A stretch of DNA of 64,000 nucleotides from Flavobacterium sp. KMS. Lineage in GTDB: Bacteria > Bacteroidota > Bacteroidia > Flavobacteriales > Flavobacteriaceae. Below the pieces are notes generated by a model. It searched no databases. It saw only the letters and a list, made by a program, of their open reading frames with translations, and was not told the DNA's origin. Positions 17,538-26,521 of the stretch are shown here, piece by piece (positions within the stretch are counted from its first letter, which is position 1; each line of letters starts with the position of its first letter). The stretch covers positions 1 through 64,000 of the forward strand of contig NZ_JSYP01000022.1 of NCBI RefSeq assembly GCF_000813005.1. The letters are read 5' to 3'. The position numbers and the translations under genes were made by a program.

Positions 17538-17885
17538 TTAGAACCTTAAATTTTGAGCTTCTTTTTGAGCAAAATCTTTAATTCTTTTTTCGATTTCATA
17601 AAATACAGTAATTGCAGTTTCTCCAGCTTCAGTCAATCGTGCACCTCCACCACCTTTTCCTCCCAGAAGTTTCTCTACCAAAGGGGATTCAGCACGCTGA
17701 TTCATCTCCTCAACCAATTGCCACGCTTGTCTGTACGCCATTTTCATTTCTTTGGCAGCATTGGTAATAGAACCCGTTTTTTTAATATTCTCCAATAACC
17801 AAATCTTGCCAATACCCAAAAAAGGCCCTTCGGCTTCTTCAATCCAAAGTCGAACTTCAATAGAATATTTTTTCTTATCTCCCAT
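17538..17885 (-). CDS. ModE-type winged-helix regulator (DNA-binding domain only)
   Basis: 115 residues. The order FLGIGKIWLLENIKKTGSI, TNAAKEMKMAYRQAWQLV, and LLGGKGGGGARLTEAG is the hallmark of the ModE N-terminal winged helix (LysR-like HTH). The molybdate-binding MOP domains of E. coli ModE are absent, so it may sense metal through another partner or only set a basal level. It is transcribed toward the TonB receptor gene, 326 nt upstream of it. Control of that receptor and of the molybdopterin-fold lipoprotein is a reasonable inference. Confidence 0.82.
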   Translation of the reverse strand: MGDKKKYSIEVRLWIEEAEGPFLGIGKIWLLENIKKTGSITNAAKEMKMAYRQAWQLVEEMNQRAESPLVEKLLGGKGGGGARLTEAGETAITVFYEIEKRIKDFAQKEAQNLRF

Positions 17886-18059
17886 TTATCTTTTAAAAAC
17901 GCATCTAAAATACTCAAATTTTAAGTAAAATTATTCTCTCAATTGCTTAAATATTTTAAAAAACAAAAAATTCATTCCTACCTGCAAACCACAAATTTAT
18001 GTATTCCCGTTTTTTTAAATACTGATTTTTATCATTAATCCTATATCTTAAAAAATAAC

Positions 18060-18090
18060 TTTGGTACAATGCACAATAAACGTAAATTTG
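18060..18090 (+). promoter_or_regulatory. Bacteroidota-type promoter of leuS
   Basis: TTTG at 18060-18063, a 19-nt spacer, then TAAATTTG at 18083-18090. Both elements and the spacing fit the Flavobacterium sigma-A consensus (TTG ... TAnnTTTG). The leuS ATG is 66 nt downstream. Confidence 0.65.
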
Positions 18091-18155
18091 CCAACTTATA
18101 ATTCAGTGATAAAACCTTAGAATCTTTGTCACTCTGAACCTTTGAATCTTTTATA

Positions 18156-21035
18156 ATGAAGTACAATCCGATTGAAATAGACGCCAAATGGCAAAAATAT
18201 TGGGCAGACAATAAAACTTTTGCAGCCGAAAATAATTCCGAAAAGCCGAAACATTACGTACTCGATATGTTTCCTTATCCATCTGGAGCGGGATTACACG
18301 TTGGGCACCCGCTAGGTTATATTGCTTCTGATGTGTATTCTCGTTTTAAAAGACACCAAGGTTTTAATGTTTTACACCCGATGGGTTACGATAGTTTCGG
18401 ATTACCTGCTGAGCAATATGCTATACAAACAGGTCAACGCCCGGAAGATACTACTCGTGTAAATATTGATGGTGGTGTAGATAAAGAAGGTAAACAAATT
18501 GCCGGATACAGAAAGCAATTAGATAAAATAGGATTCTCATTTGATTGGGACAGAGAAGTTCGTACTTCAAATCCTGATTATTACAAGCATACTCAATGGA
18601 TTTTTATCCAATTGTTTAATTCTTGGTACAATAAAGATGCTGATAAAGCCGAAGATATTTCGACTTTGGTTTCTATTTTCGAAAAAGAAGGAAATTCAAA
18701 CGTAAATGCAGTTTGCGATGATAATATAATAGGTTTTTCGTCAAGCGAATGGACATCATTTTCATCAGATGAACAACAAAAAATACTATTACAATACAGA
18801 TTAACTTATTTGGCAGAAACAGAAGTAAACTGGTGTCCTGGTTTAGGAACTGTTTTGGCAAATGACGAAATCGTAAATGGTGTTTCTGAGCGTGGTGGTT
18901 ATCCTGTAATCCGTAAAAAAATGACACAATGGAGCATGCGTATTTCTGCTTATGCAGAGCGTTTGTTGCAAGGTCTTAACGATATCGACTGGAGCGAAAG
19001 CATCAAAGAAAGTCAACGTAACTGGATTGGAAAATCGGTTGGAGCAATGGTTTCTTTCCGTGTAGTGCCCTCAGCCCAGAGCTCAGAGCCGCGAGCAATA
19101 GACGTGTTCACCACTCGTCCTGATACCATTTTTGGAGTAACGTTTATGACATTGGCTCCTGAGCATCCTTTGGTTGCTGAGATTACAACTCCAGAACAAA
19201 AAGCAGCGATTGAAGCCTATATCGAAAAAACTGCAAAACGTTCTGAGCGTGAGCGTATGGCCGATGTAAAAACTATTTCGGGAGTATTTACAGGTGCTTA
19301 TGCTGAACATCCTTTTACCAAAGAACCTATTCCGGTTTGGATTGGTGATTATGTATTAGCAGGATACGGAACTGGTGCTGTAATGGCCGTTCCTTGTGGA
19401 GACGAAAGAGATTATGCTTTTGCAAATTTCTTTAAAGGAAAGCAAGGGATGCCTTCTATAAAAAATATTTTTGCTAATGTTGATATTTCTGAAGCCGCTT
19501 ACGGCTCAAAAGACAATGTAGAAATTGCAAATTCTGATTTCTTAAACGGATTAAATTATAAAGAGGCAACTCAAAAAGTGATAGCCGAATTAGAAAAACT
19601 AAATCAAGGAACAGGAAAAATCAATTATCGTTTGCGTGATGCCGTATTTTCACGTCAGCGTTATTGGGGAGAACCTTTCCCAGTATATTATGTAAATGGA
19701 TTGCCACAAATGATTGAGGCGCAACATTTACCAATTATTTTACCTGAAGTTGAGAAATATTTACCAACCGAAGACGGATTGCCTCCATTAGGAAATGCAA
19801 ACGTTTGGGCTTGGGATACTAAAACCAATACTGTTGTAAATACTAACTTGGCTGATAACGTTACTATTTTTCCATTAGAATTGAACACTATGCCAGGTTG
19901 GGCAGGAAGTTCATGGTACTGGATGCGTTATATGGATGCTCATAACGAAAATGAATTTGCAAGTAAAGAAGCTTTGGCTTATTGGGAAAGTGTCGATTTA
20001 TATATTGGTGGAAGCGAACACGCAACAGGACATTTATTGTATTCTCGTTTCTGGAATAAATTCTTAAAAGACAAAGGTTTTGCTCCAACTGAAGAACCAT
20101 TCAAAAAACTGATTAATCAGGGAATGATTTTAGGAACTACTGCTTATGTTTATAGACTTGAAGGTACAAATACATTTATTTCTAAAAATAAGATTGGAGA
20201 TCAAAATGTACAGCCAATTCGTGTTGATGTTCATTTCGTAAACTCTTCGGATGAATTGGATATTGAAAAATTCAAAGCTTGGAGAGAAGATTTTAATAGT
20301 GCCGAATTTATTTTTGATGAAAACGGTAAATATATTGTAGGTCGTGAGGTCGAAAAAATGTCGAAATCATATTATAACGTGGTAACTCCGGATGATATTT
20401 GTAATGAATACGGTGCTGATACATTACGTTTGTACGAAATGTTCTTAGGACCATTAGAGCAAGCTAAACCTTGGAATACTGCTGGAATTTCGGGAGTATT
20501 TGGTTTCTTGAAAAAATTATGTCGTTTGTATTTTGATGATAATGGTTTGATTATTACCAATGACGAACCAACAAAAGACAACTTAAAATCATTACATAAA
20601 ACCATTAAAAAAGTGGTAGAAGATGTGGAGAGTTTCTCTTTTAATACTTCTGTTTCTCAGTTTATGATTTGTGTAAACGAATTATCTACACAAAACTGTC
20701 ATTCTCGTGCTATACTTGAGCCTTTGGCAATTGTAATTTCGCCTTATGCACCACATATTGCGGAAGAATTATGGTCGTTATTAGGTCATACAACATCTAT
20801 TGCAGCTGTTGCTTTCCCTACTTTTGAACCTAAGTATTTAGTAGAAAGCAGTAAAGAATACCCAGTTTCGTTTAACGGAAAAATGCGTTTCACTATCGAA
20901 TTGCCTTTGGATTTAACCAAAGAACAAATCGAAGAAATCATTATGAAAGACGAAAGAACATTAAAACAATTGGATGGTAAAACACCAAACAAAGTAATTA
21001 TTGTTCCTGGAAAAATCATTAATTTGGTTGGATAA
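18156..21035 (+). CDS. leuS: Leucyl-tRNA synthetase
   Basis: 959 residues. Class Ia enzyme that charges tRNA-Leu. The HIGH-type motif appears in PYPSGAGLHVGHPLGY near residue 45. The CP1 editing domain includes VFTTRPDTIFGVTFM near 315. The KMSKS motif is VEKMSKSYYNVV near 735, followed by the anticodon-binding domain (WNTAGISGVFGFLKKL onward). The extra length over the E. coli enzyme comes from insertions, for example 150-230, usual in Bacteroidota. Monocistronic, with its own promoter and a following hairpin. Confidence 0.98.
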   Translation: MKYNPIEIDAKWQKYWADNKTFAAENNSEKPKHYVLDMFPYPSGAGLHVGHPLGYIASDVYSRFKRHQGFNVLHPMGYDSFGLPAEQYAIQTGQRPEDTTRVNIDGGVDKEGKQIAGYRKQLDKIGFSFDWDREVRTSNPDYYKHTQWIFIQLFNSWYNKDADKAEDISTLVSIFEKEGNSNVNAVCDDNIIGFSSSEWTSFSSDEQQKILLQYRLTYLAETEVNWCPGLGTVLANDEIVNGVSERGGYPVIRKKMTQWSMRISAYAERLLQGLNDIDWSESIKESQRNWIGKSVGAMVSFRVVPSAQSSEPRAIDVFTTRPDTIFGVTFMTLAPEHPLVAEITTPEQKAAIEAYIEKTAKRSERERMADVKTISGVFTGAYAEHPFTKEPIPVWIGDYVLAGYGTGAVMAVPCGDERDYAFANFFKGKQGMPSIKNIFANVDISEAAYGSKDNVEIANSDFLNGLNYKEATQKVIAELEKLNQGTGKINYRLRDAVFSRQRYWGEPFPVYYVNGLPQMIEAQHLPIILPEVEKYLPTEDGLPPLGNANVWAWDTKTNTVVNTNLADNVTIFPLELNTMPGWAGSSWYWMRYMDAHNENEFASKEALAYWESVDLYIGGSEHATGHLLYSRFWNKFLKDKGFAPTEEPFKKLINQGMILGTTAYVYRLEGTNTFISKNKIGDQNVQPIRVDVHFVNSSDELDIEKFKAWREDFNSAEFIFDENGKYIVGREVEKMSKSYYNVVTPDDICNEYGADTLRLYEMFLGPLEQAKPWNTAGISGVFGFLKKLCRLYFDDNGLIITNDEPTKDNLKSLHKTIKKVVEDVESFSFNTSVSQFMICVNELSTQNCHSRAILEPLAIVISPYAPHIAEELWSLLGHTTSIAAVAFPTFEPKYLVESSKEYPVSFNGKMRFTIELPLDLTKEQIEEIIMKDERTLKQLDGKTPNKVIIVPGKIINLVG

Positions 21036-21058
21036 TAAATTCAATTTACAATATTTTA

Positions 21059-21104
21059 TAAATTCCAAATTCCAACTTTTGTTGGGGTTTGGAATTTTTT
21101 TTGT
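21059..21104 (+). terminator. Terminator after leuS
   Basis: AAATTCCAAATTCCAAC pairs imperfectly with GTTGGGGTTTGGAATTT around TTTT, followed by T's. A second AT-rich inverted repeat (AAATTAAAATTCC at 21121, partner at 21159-21171) follows. Confidence 0.6.
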
Positions 21105-21263
21105 GCAAAGTTTTTTTATTAAATTAAAATTCCCATTCTTAAAATCCCCACCAACATTGGAATTTTAATTTTTTTATTGAAATTTTTATTTTTGTTGTAA
21201 CATTTTAACAACTCCTGTATCTAAAAAGCAAATTCTATCATTTAACAACTAAAAACTATTAAA

Positions 21264-22115
21264 ATGAAAAAGTATATCTTCTTAGTTATCGCCCTTTTAT
21301 TTTCAGCATTATGTTTAAATGTATTCGGACAAACAAAATCGTATCCGTTTGAAATTACCAAAACTGGAAAAGGAAAACAATCTATAATCTTCTTACCTGG
21401 ATTTGCTAGTTCTGGAGATGTGTGGAACGATACAAAACCTAACTTCGAAAAAGATTTTACCTGTTATGTTTTTACAATGGCGGGTTTTGCAGGAGTAAAA
21501 CCGCAACCAAATGCTTCTTTTATAAATTGGGAAACAGAAATAGCTAATTACATAAAAGCTAACAAAATAGAAAAACCAATTTTAGTAGGTCATAGTATGG
21601 GTGGCGGACTGACTCTAGCTCTCGCCGCAGATTATCCGGAATTGATAGGTAAAATTGTAATAGTTGATGCTCTTCCTTGTTTGTCGGCTTTGATGGATCC
21701 TTCCTTTAAAGCAAAAGAAAATAATGATTGTACGCCAATAATCAATAAAATGACAGCAATGTCTGAGGAGCAATTTTCTGAAAATCAAAAAAAATACCTT
21801 CCAAGACTTTTAGAAGATGCTACAAAACAAGATTTATTACTTAGCTGGAGTATTAAATCCGACAGAAAAACATTTGCCGAAATGTTTTGTGATTTTTCAA
21901 ACACTGATTTAAGAGATAAAATCGCAACCATAAAATGTCCTTCACTCATATTACTGGAAGCTTATTTTGTAAACATGAAACCTGCAATCGAAGCTCAATA
22001 TAAAAACTTAAAAAATGCTAATCTTCAATATGCAAACAAAGGATTACATTTTATCATGTATGATGACAAAGATTGGTATTTAGCCCAACTAACCAACTTT
22101 ATAAAATCGAAATAA
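21264..22115 (+). CDS. Secreted alpha/beta hydrolase
   Basis: 283 residues. A signal peptide (first 22 residues, ending VFGQ) directs it to the periplasm or beyond. The fold is alpha/beta hydrolase: FLPGFASSGDVW oxyanion region, nucleophile elbow GHSMGGG near residue 113, an Asp candidate in the late strand, and GLHFIMYDD with the likely catalytic His near 262. Substrate unknown; ester or peptide bond hydrolysis is possible. Its TAA shares one base with the ATG of an ECF sigma factor, an unusual pairing that suggests joint expression. Confidence 0.82.
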   Translation: MKKYIFLVIALLFSALCLNVFGQTKSYPFEITKTGKGKQSIIFLPGFASSGDVWNDTKPNFEKDFTCYVFTMAGFAGVKPQPNASFINWETEIANYIKANKIEKPILVGHSMGGGLTLALAADYPELIGKIVIVDALPCLSALMDPSFKAKENNDCTPIINKMTAMSEEQFSENQKKYLPRLLEDATKQDLLLSWSIKSDRKTFAEMFCDFSNTDLRDKIATIKCPSLILLEAYFVNMKPAIEAQYKNLKNANLQYANKGLHFIMYDDKDWYLAQLTNFIKSK

Positions 22116-22585
22116 TGGAGTTTGAACAGCTATATAAATCCTATTGGGAAAAGGTCTTTAGGTTGTGCATGGGTTACGTAAATGATTACAACATTGCACA
22201 GGATATTGCTCAGGAAACATTTATTATTATTTGGGAAAAACTCCACACTTTTAGAAACGAAGCCAATATCGGAAGCTGGATTTTTAGGATTGCATCTAAT
22301 AATTGCCTTAGACAAATAGAAAAAGGAAAACGTTTTCCAAAATCAGAACTTCCGGCACATATTACCGAGGAAAAAGAATATTCGCTAGAACCACAAATTC
22401 AATTTTTGTACAAATGCATCGCCGAATTACCAGAAACGGACCGTATTATTATTTCGCTCGAACTAGAAGATGTAAAACAAGCCGAAATAGCTAAAATCGT
22501 AGGTCTCTCGGAAGCGAATATAAGAGTGAAAATTCATAGAATTAAAGAAAAACTAACTCTAAAATTTAAAGAAAATGGACAATAA
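22115..22585 (+). CDS. ECF-type RNA polymerase sigma factor
   Basis: 156 residues from the ATG that overlaps the hydrolase stop (TAATG). A longer frame starting at 22073 is unlikely because it lies within the hydrolase gene. Region 2 is seen in YVNDYNIAQDIAQETFIIIWEKL and region 4 in DVKQAEIAKIVGLSEANIRVKIHRIKEKL. The next gene overlaps by 11 nt and encodes a membrane protein in the place where an anti-sigma factor would be expected. Confidence 0.9.
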   Translation: MEFEQLYKSYWEKVFRLCMGYVNDYNIAQDIAQETFIIIWEKLHTFRNEANIGSWIFRIASNNCLRQIEKGKRFPKSELPAHITEEKEYSLEPQIQFLYKCIAELPETDRIIISLELEDVKQAEIAKIVGLSEANIRVKIHRIKEKLTLKFKENGQ

Positions 22586-23165
22586 TATAGACTTTAAAGA
22601 TTTATGGAAAAAACAAACCGTAAGTCAGCCCAATATAGAAGATTTACTAGCAAGATTAAAACAATTTAAAAAAGCTGGAGTATGTACTTTATGGATCACC
22701 AATATTTTGCTTTTTGCAACTTGTGCCTTCATTATTTTTGTTTGGTACACTTATCAACCGGAATTTATTTCGACAAAAATTGGAATCGTTTTAACGATTT
22801 TAGCAATGGTTATTTATTTGTTTTTTTATAATCAATTAGTATCAACGTATAAAAATATTGTTACCGCTCAAACCAATCAGGAATATTTACAGAAACTGAT
22901 TTTAATTAAAAAGAAGCAACAATTTATGCAATCTAAAATGTTGAGTTTGTATTTTCTTTTACTTGGAGTTGGAATTTGTTTTTATCTCTATGAATATACA
23001 TCGAGAATGGCGACTTTATGGGGCGTTTTTACTTACGGAGTAACCTTGCTTTGGATGGGCTTTAATTGGTTTTATATTCGTCCAAAACAAATTAAAAAAC
23101 AACAATCAAAGTTGAATGATCTAATTGCAAAATTTGAAGAAGTTAATAATCAATTAGAATCATAA
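22575..23165 (+). CDS. Membrane protein, possible anti-sigma partner
   Basis: 196 residues. A short cytoplasmic N-terminus of about 33 residues (MDNNIDFKDLWKKQTV) is followed by four predicted membrane helices (about 35-58, 66-86, 117-136, 140-160) and a coiled C-terminal tail. No zinc-binding anti-sigma motif (HxxxCxxC) is visible. Position after, and 11-nt overlap with, an ECF sigma gene make an anti-sigma or sensor role the best guess. A bidirectional terminator follows at once. Confidence 0.7.
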   Translation: MDNNIDFKDLWKKQTVSQPNIEDLLARLKQFKKAGVCTLWITNILLFATCAFIIFVWYTYQPEFISTKIGIVLTILAMVIYLFFYNQLVSTYKNIVTAQTNQEYLQKLILIKKKQQFMQSKMLSLYFLLLGVGICFYLYEYTSRMATLWGVFTYGVTLLWMGFNWFYIRPKQIKKQQSKLNDLIAKFEEVNNQLES

Positions 23166-23199
23166 AAAAAAGCTTTGTATCATTACAAAGCTTTTTTTT
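23164..23199. terminator. Bidirectional terminator
   Basis: AGCTTTGTA (23171-23179) and TACAAAGCT (23184-23192) pair around TCAT, with an A tract before and T tract after. It serves the convergent sigma/membrane operon and the lipoprotein gene at 23221. Confidence 0.85.
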
Positions 23200-23220
23200 A
23201 CCTTAATGTTTTTATATAAA

Positions 23221-23628
23221 TTATTGTGGAAAAAGATAAGGTGCAAGAGTTACAACAATGATTCCGTCATTATTTGCTTTTGCAGTAGATTCTTTTACTA
23301 CTTCTCCGCCAACATAGATTTTAGCAGTTAATGTTTGGTCCTTAACGCCACCATGACCGCTTGCGCTGAATGTTATTCCTGGAACACCTGCATCTGCAGT
23401 AATTTGTTTAGTCCAAGGAAAACTGGTAACATCTTCATTTAGTGGACTTCCGCCTTTATCAAAATAAATTGCGCTAAGTTCTCCAGTAAAATTTCCTGTT
23501 ATTTCATATTTTACATCTCTTGATTTGGTTACTTGTCCTGGCTCATTATCGTCGTCGCTACTACTACAAGATGCAGCTACAAAAACCAAGGTTAGCAAGA
23601 ACATAATTTTTTTTAAAGTCGTTTTCAT
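23221..23628 (-). CDS. Small lipoprotein, MmpS-like fold
   Basis: 135 residues. The signal ends in VAASCSSSDDD, a clear lipobox with an acidic export-type tail. The body (VKYEITGNFTGELSAIYFD, FPWTKQITADAGV, ITFSASGHGG, 'LTAKIYVGGEVVKESTA') follows the strand pattern of MmpS-type transport accessory proteins seen in Bacteroidota. Function unknown. It is divergent from the sensor kinase, sharing a 174-nt intergenic region that holds a 16-bp palindrome. Confidence 0.7.
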   Translation of the reverse strand: MKTTLKKIMFLLTLVFVAASCSSSDDDNEPGQVTKSRDVKYEITGNFTGELSAIYFDKGGSPLNEDVTSFPWTKQITADAGVPGITFSASGHGGVKDQTLTAKIYVGGEVVKESTAKANNDGIIVVTLAPYLFPQ

Positions 23629-23702
23629 GATTGAATTCTTTGGGTTTATTTATATTTAATAATCATTTTAACAAATATAAACCTGAAGAAAAAAGATGAC
23701 AA

Positions 23703-23742
23703 TACCTGATAAAGTGTAATTTATTCTACCTGATATCAGGTA
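23703..23742. promoter_or_regulatory. Palindromic operator candidate plus half-site
   Basis: TACCTGATATCAGGTA at 23727-23742 is a perfect 16-bp palindrome. An identical half, TACCTGAT, lies at 23703-23710, 24 nt start-to-start. The site is centred about 24 nt upstream of the kinase -33 element and about 107 nt upstream of the lipoprotein ATG. It is well placed for a dimeric regulator acting on both genes. Confidence 0.5.
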
Positions 23743-23758
23743 AAAAATTGAAAAAGAT

Positions 23759-23788
23759 TTTGAGAAAAATTTAATTTTAATAAATTTG
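23759..23788 (+). promoter_or_regulatory. Promoter of the TPR kinase operon
   Basis: TTTG (23759-23762), 18-nt spacer, TAAATTTG (23781-23788). Fits the Flavobacterium consensus and lies just 15 nt before the ATG, implying a short leader. Confidence 0.6.
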
Positions 23789-23802
23789 ATAAAACACAAT
23801 TT

Positions 23803-25806
23803 ATGACCAAAATCGGCTTTTATTTATTCCTTATATTCTTCTCAACTACCACTTACTCACAAGTTATACTTTCTTTAGATGATGATACAGTTTATATAGA
23901 TAGTATTGCCCGAGTTACTAAAAATGCTCAGTCTGATAGTCTAAAAAGTCTTTACAGCTTTAGATTATCTAAATTGTACCTGATGGTTCAGGATATGAAA
24001 AAATCTAAAGAATATTTGCAAGAAGCTAATAAACTAAAAACTAAATTCCCTTTCTTAAATGACGCTTCTATATATTATAATGCTTTTAGTTTTCTAGAAA
24101 AAGGAGATGCTGATGGTTTTGAAAAAACATTAGTTGAAGCCAACAACAAATTAAAAAAATACAACAATCCCGAAGCCTATAAATTGCGTGCCATAATACT
24201 CCAAAATTATGGTCTCATGCAGCAACGAAAAAACAATGAAAAAGGCTACATGAAAATATTGGTTTATGAAGCCATTCCTCTTGCAAAGAAAAGTGGCGAT
24301 TACGAATTGATAAGTAATTTATACAAAGCCATTGCTATTATCTTCATGAATACAAATGAACGTGAAAAAGCAAGTGAATATTTAAGTGAAGCTCAAAATT
24401 ACATCGAAAAAGCAACCAAAAAATCTCCTACACTAGCAGAGTCTAAAATGGAGACATATATTATCAATGCTGAAAATCTAGTAGAATTGAAGCGTTTTTA
24501 TGATGCAAAAAAAACATTAGACAAAGCATATTCTAAATTATCAAAATATCCGGAATCTAATCTTAATGACTCTTACTTTTATGCAGAAGGAATATATTAT
24601 GCTAAACAAAACCAACATCCAAAAGCTTTAAAAAGCTATGAAAAGGGAATTAAATCTGCTCAAAAGCATCAAAATCTAATTGCTTTAAACCGATTAAAAT
24701 TTGCAGAATACGAGGTTCTTTTTAAATTAAAAGATTACGAAAAAGCCAAAAAAAATCTAGAATATCTTTTAGAAAATACTCCGTTTATTGTAGATAAAAA
24801 AAACTACTACAATGAATTGGCAAAAGTTTACAATGCAACCAAAAATCATGAGAAAGCTTATTTCTATTCCAATAAATACAATACTGTAAATGACAGCCTA
24901 AACAAATCTAAGTTTCAGAATGAAATCGTAGAACTTGAAGCTAAATATAAAAAAGCCGAAAGCGAGAAGAAAATAACACTATTACAAGCGCAAAACGATA
25001 AAGCTGCTTTATTAGCAAATAACAATCGTTTAAACTCTATACTTTTTGGTGTGCTATCATTCGTTTTATTTATTACGGTTTTATTTTTATGGATATTAAA
25101 CAAAAATCAAAAAAAATTAAGTTTCCAGAAAGAAGTTAATCACGAACAAGAATTAGCTGCCCTCGAGAACCAGAAAAAACTATCCGTTTCAAATGCCTTG
25201 ATAGAAGGTGAAGAGGTGGAGAGAAAAAGAATTGCAAGAGATTTACATGATGGTCTTGGTAGTATGCTTTCGGGACTAAAAATGCATCTGAATCTGGCAG
25301 AGAAAGATAATGCTACCAATAAAATAGAAATAGGAACTTTATTAGACAGCTCAATTAAAGAGCTAAGAAATATTTCTCAAAATTTAATGCCCGAAAGTTT
25401 ATTAAAATTAAATTTAGAAAATGCTTTAAGAGATTTATGCATAGCCAACTCTAATTCAAAAACCAGAATTGAGTTTCAGTATTTAGTACAAAACCAGAAT
25501 TTATCTAAGAATTATGAAATCATGATTTATAGGATTATTCAGGAGTTATTAAACAATACTTTAAAGTATGCCAATGCAACACAAATTCTAGTTTCTTGTT
25601 CTCAAAACCAAGATGTTTTTTTCATTACAGTCGAAGATAACGGAGTTGGTTTTAATGTATCTGAAATAAAAAACAATATAGGAATGGGTTTAAGAAATAT
25701 TAAAAACCGCGTAGAATTCTTAAACGGAAAATTAGAAATTGATAGTAAGGAAAACAAAGGAACTTCTACCTACATCGAATTAAAAGTGAAACATGAAGAC
25801 TTATAA
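23803..25806 (+). CDS. TPR-containing sensor histidine kinase (NarL/DesK type)
   Basis: 667 residues. Signal peptide (ends TYSQ), then a periplasmic array of TPR-like helices to about residue 385, a single membrane helix near 407-428, a coiled coil, then a HisKA_3 domain with RIARDLHDGLGSMLSGLK (phospho-His near 483). The HATPase domain carries ELLNNTLKYANA, VEDNGVGF and GMGLRNIKNRVEFLNG. It should sense an extracytoplasmic or cell-state cue and phosphorylate the LuxR-type regulator whose gene overlaps it by 14 nt. Confidence 0.92.
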   Translation: MTKIGFYLFLIFFSTTTYSQVILSLDDDTVYIDSIARVTKNAQSDSLKSLYSFRLSKLYLMVQDMKKSKEYLQEANKLKTKFPFLNDASIYYNAFSFLEKGDADGFEKTLVEANNKLKKYNNPEAYKLRAIILQNYGLMQQRKNNEKGYMKILVYEAIPLAKKSGDYELISNLYKAIAIIFMNTNEREKASEYLSEAQNYIEKATKKSPTLAESKMETYIINAENLVELKRFYDAKKTLDKAYSKLSKYPESNLNDSYFYAEGIYYAKQNQHPKALKSYEKGIKSAQKHQNLIALNRLKFAEYEVLFKLKDYEKAKKNLEYLLENTPFIVDKKNYYNELAKVYNATKNHEKAYFYSNKYNTVNDSLNKSKFQNEIVELEAKYKKAESEKKITLLQAQNDKAALLANNNRLNSILFGVLSFVLFITVLFLWILNKNQKKLSFQKEVNHEQELAALENQKKLSVSNALIEGEEVERKRIARDLHDGLGSMLSGLKMHLNLAEKDNATNKIEIGTLLDSSIKELRNISQNLMPESLLKLNLENALRDLCIANSNSKTRIEFQYLVQNQNLSKNYEIMIYRIIQELLNNTLKYANATQILVSCSQNQDVFFITVEDNGVGFNVSEIKNNIGMGLRNIKNRVEFLNGKLEIDSKENKGTSTYIELKVKHEDL

Positions 25807-26425
25807 AACTATTATTGTAGATGATCATCCGATTGTAATCTCAGGAGTTTCGGGATTACTCTCCGATTTAGATAAGATAGAACTTGTTCAGACATTAGAA
25901 TCTGGGGTTACACTTCTTGATTATATTGGAGCCAACAAGGTCGATTTAATTTTAATGGATATTTTTTTACCTCTAATAAATGGTGTCGATCTATGTAAAA
26001 CAATTAAGCAAAAACATCCAAAAGTAATAATAATTGGGATGAGCAGCCAGTCTGAAAGAAGCTTAGTTATGCAATTTATCCAGAACGGAGGAAATGGCTA
26101 TATTCTTAAAAATGCCTCTTTCGAAGAGTTTAAACGTTGTATTTATAAAGCTATCGATGGCGAGATCGTATTTAGTGATGAAGTAAAAACAATTATTAGT
26201 CAGCCATTATCCGAAGATTTAGAATCTGTTCCTAGTCTTAGTCGCAGAGAAAAAGATATTGTTGTATTACTCTCCAAAGGAAAATCGACTCAGGAAATTG
26301 CAGATGAATTATTTTTAAGTTTCTTGACTGTGCAAACGCATAGACGAAATATTCTGCAGAAGTATAAGATGAAAAATGTTGCCGAATTAATGACGCATCT
26401 TCTTAAAAACAACCTTTTAAACTAA
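25793..26425 (+). CDS. LuxR/NarL-family response regulator
   Basis: 210 residues. Receiver domain with IVDDHPIV at the start, the phospho-acceptor in VDLILMDIFLPLINGV near residue 57, and the Lys in GYILKNASFEEF near 105. The C-terminal LuxR helix-turn-helix reads LSRREKDIVVLLSKGKST, then IADELFLSFLTVQTHRRNI. It is the cognate partner of the overlapping kinase and may bind the palindrome at 23727 (inference). Confidence 0.95.
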   Translation: MKTYKTIIVDDHPIVISGVSGLLSDLDKIELVQTLESGVTLLDYIGANKVDLILMDIFLPLINGVDLCKTIKQKHPKVIIIGMSSQSERSLVMQFIQNGGNGYILKNASFEEFKRCIYKAIDGEIVFSDEVKTIISQPLSEDLESVPSLSRREKDIVVLLSKGKSTQEIADELFLSFLTVQTHRRNILQKYKMKNVAELMTHLLKNNLLN

Positions 26426-26521
26426 ATATGGTTTAAAATGACAAAATGACATTTTTTTAATTTGGTTCAGAAATTGCTATTTATCTCATAACTTTAAACA
26501 ATAAACTAAAAAACAAAAGAT

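Noticed and set aside
22073..22115. Longer sigma factor start at 22073
   Set aside because: It would extend 42 nt into the hydrolase gene and add residues outside the sigma fold; the TAATG junction gives the natural start.
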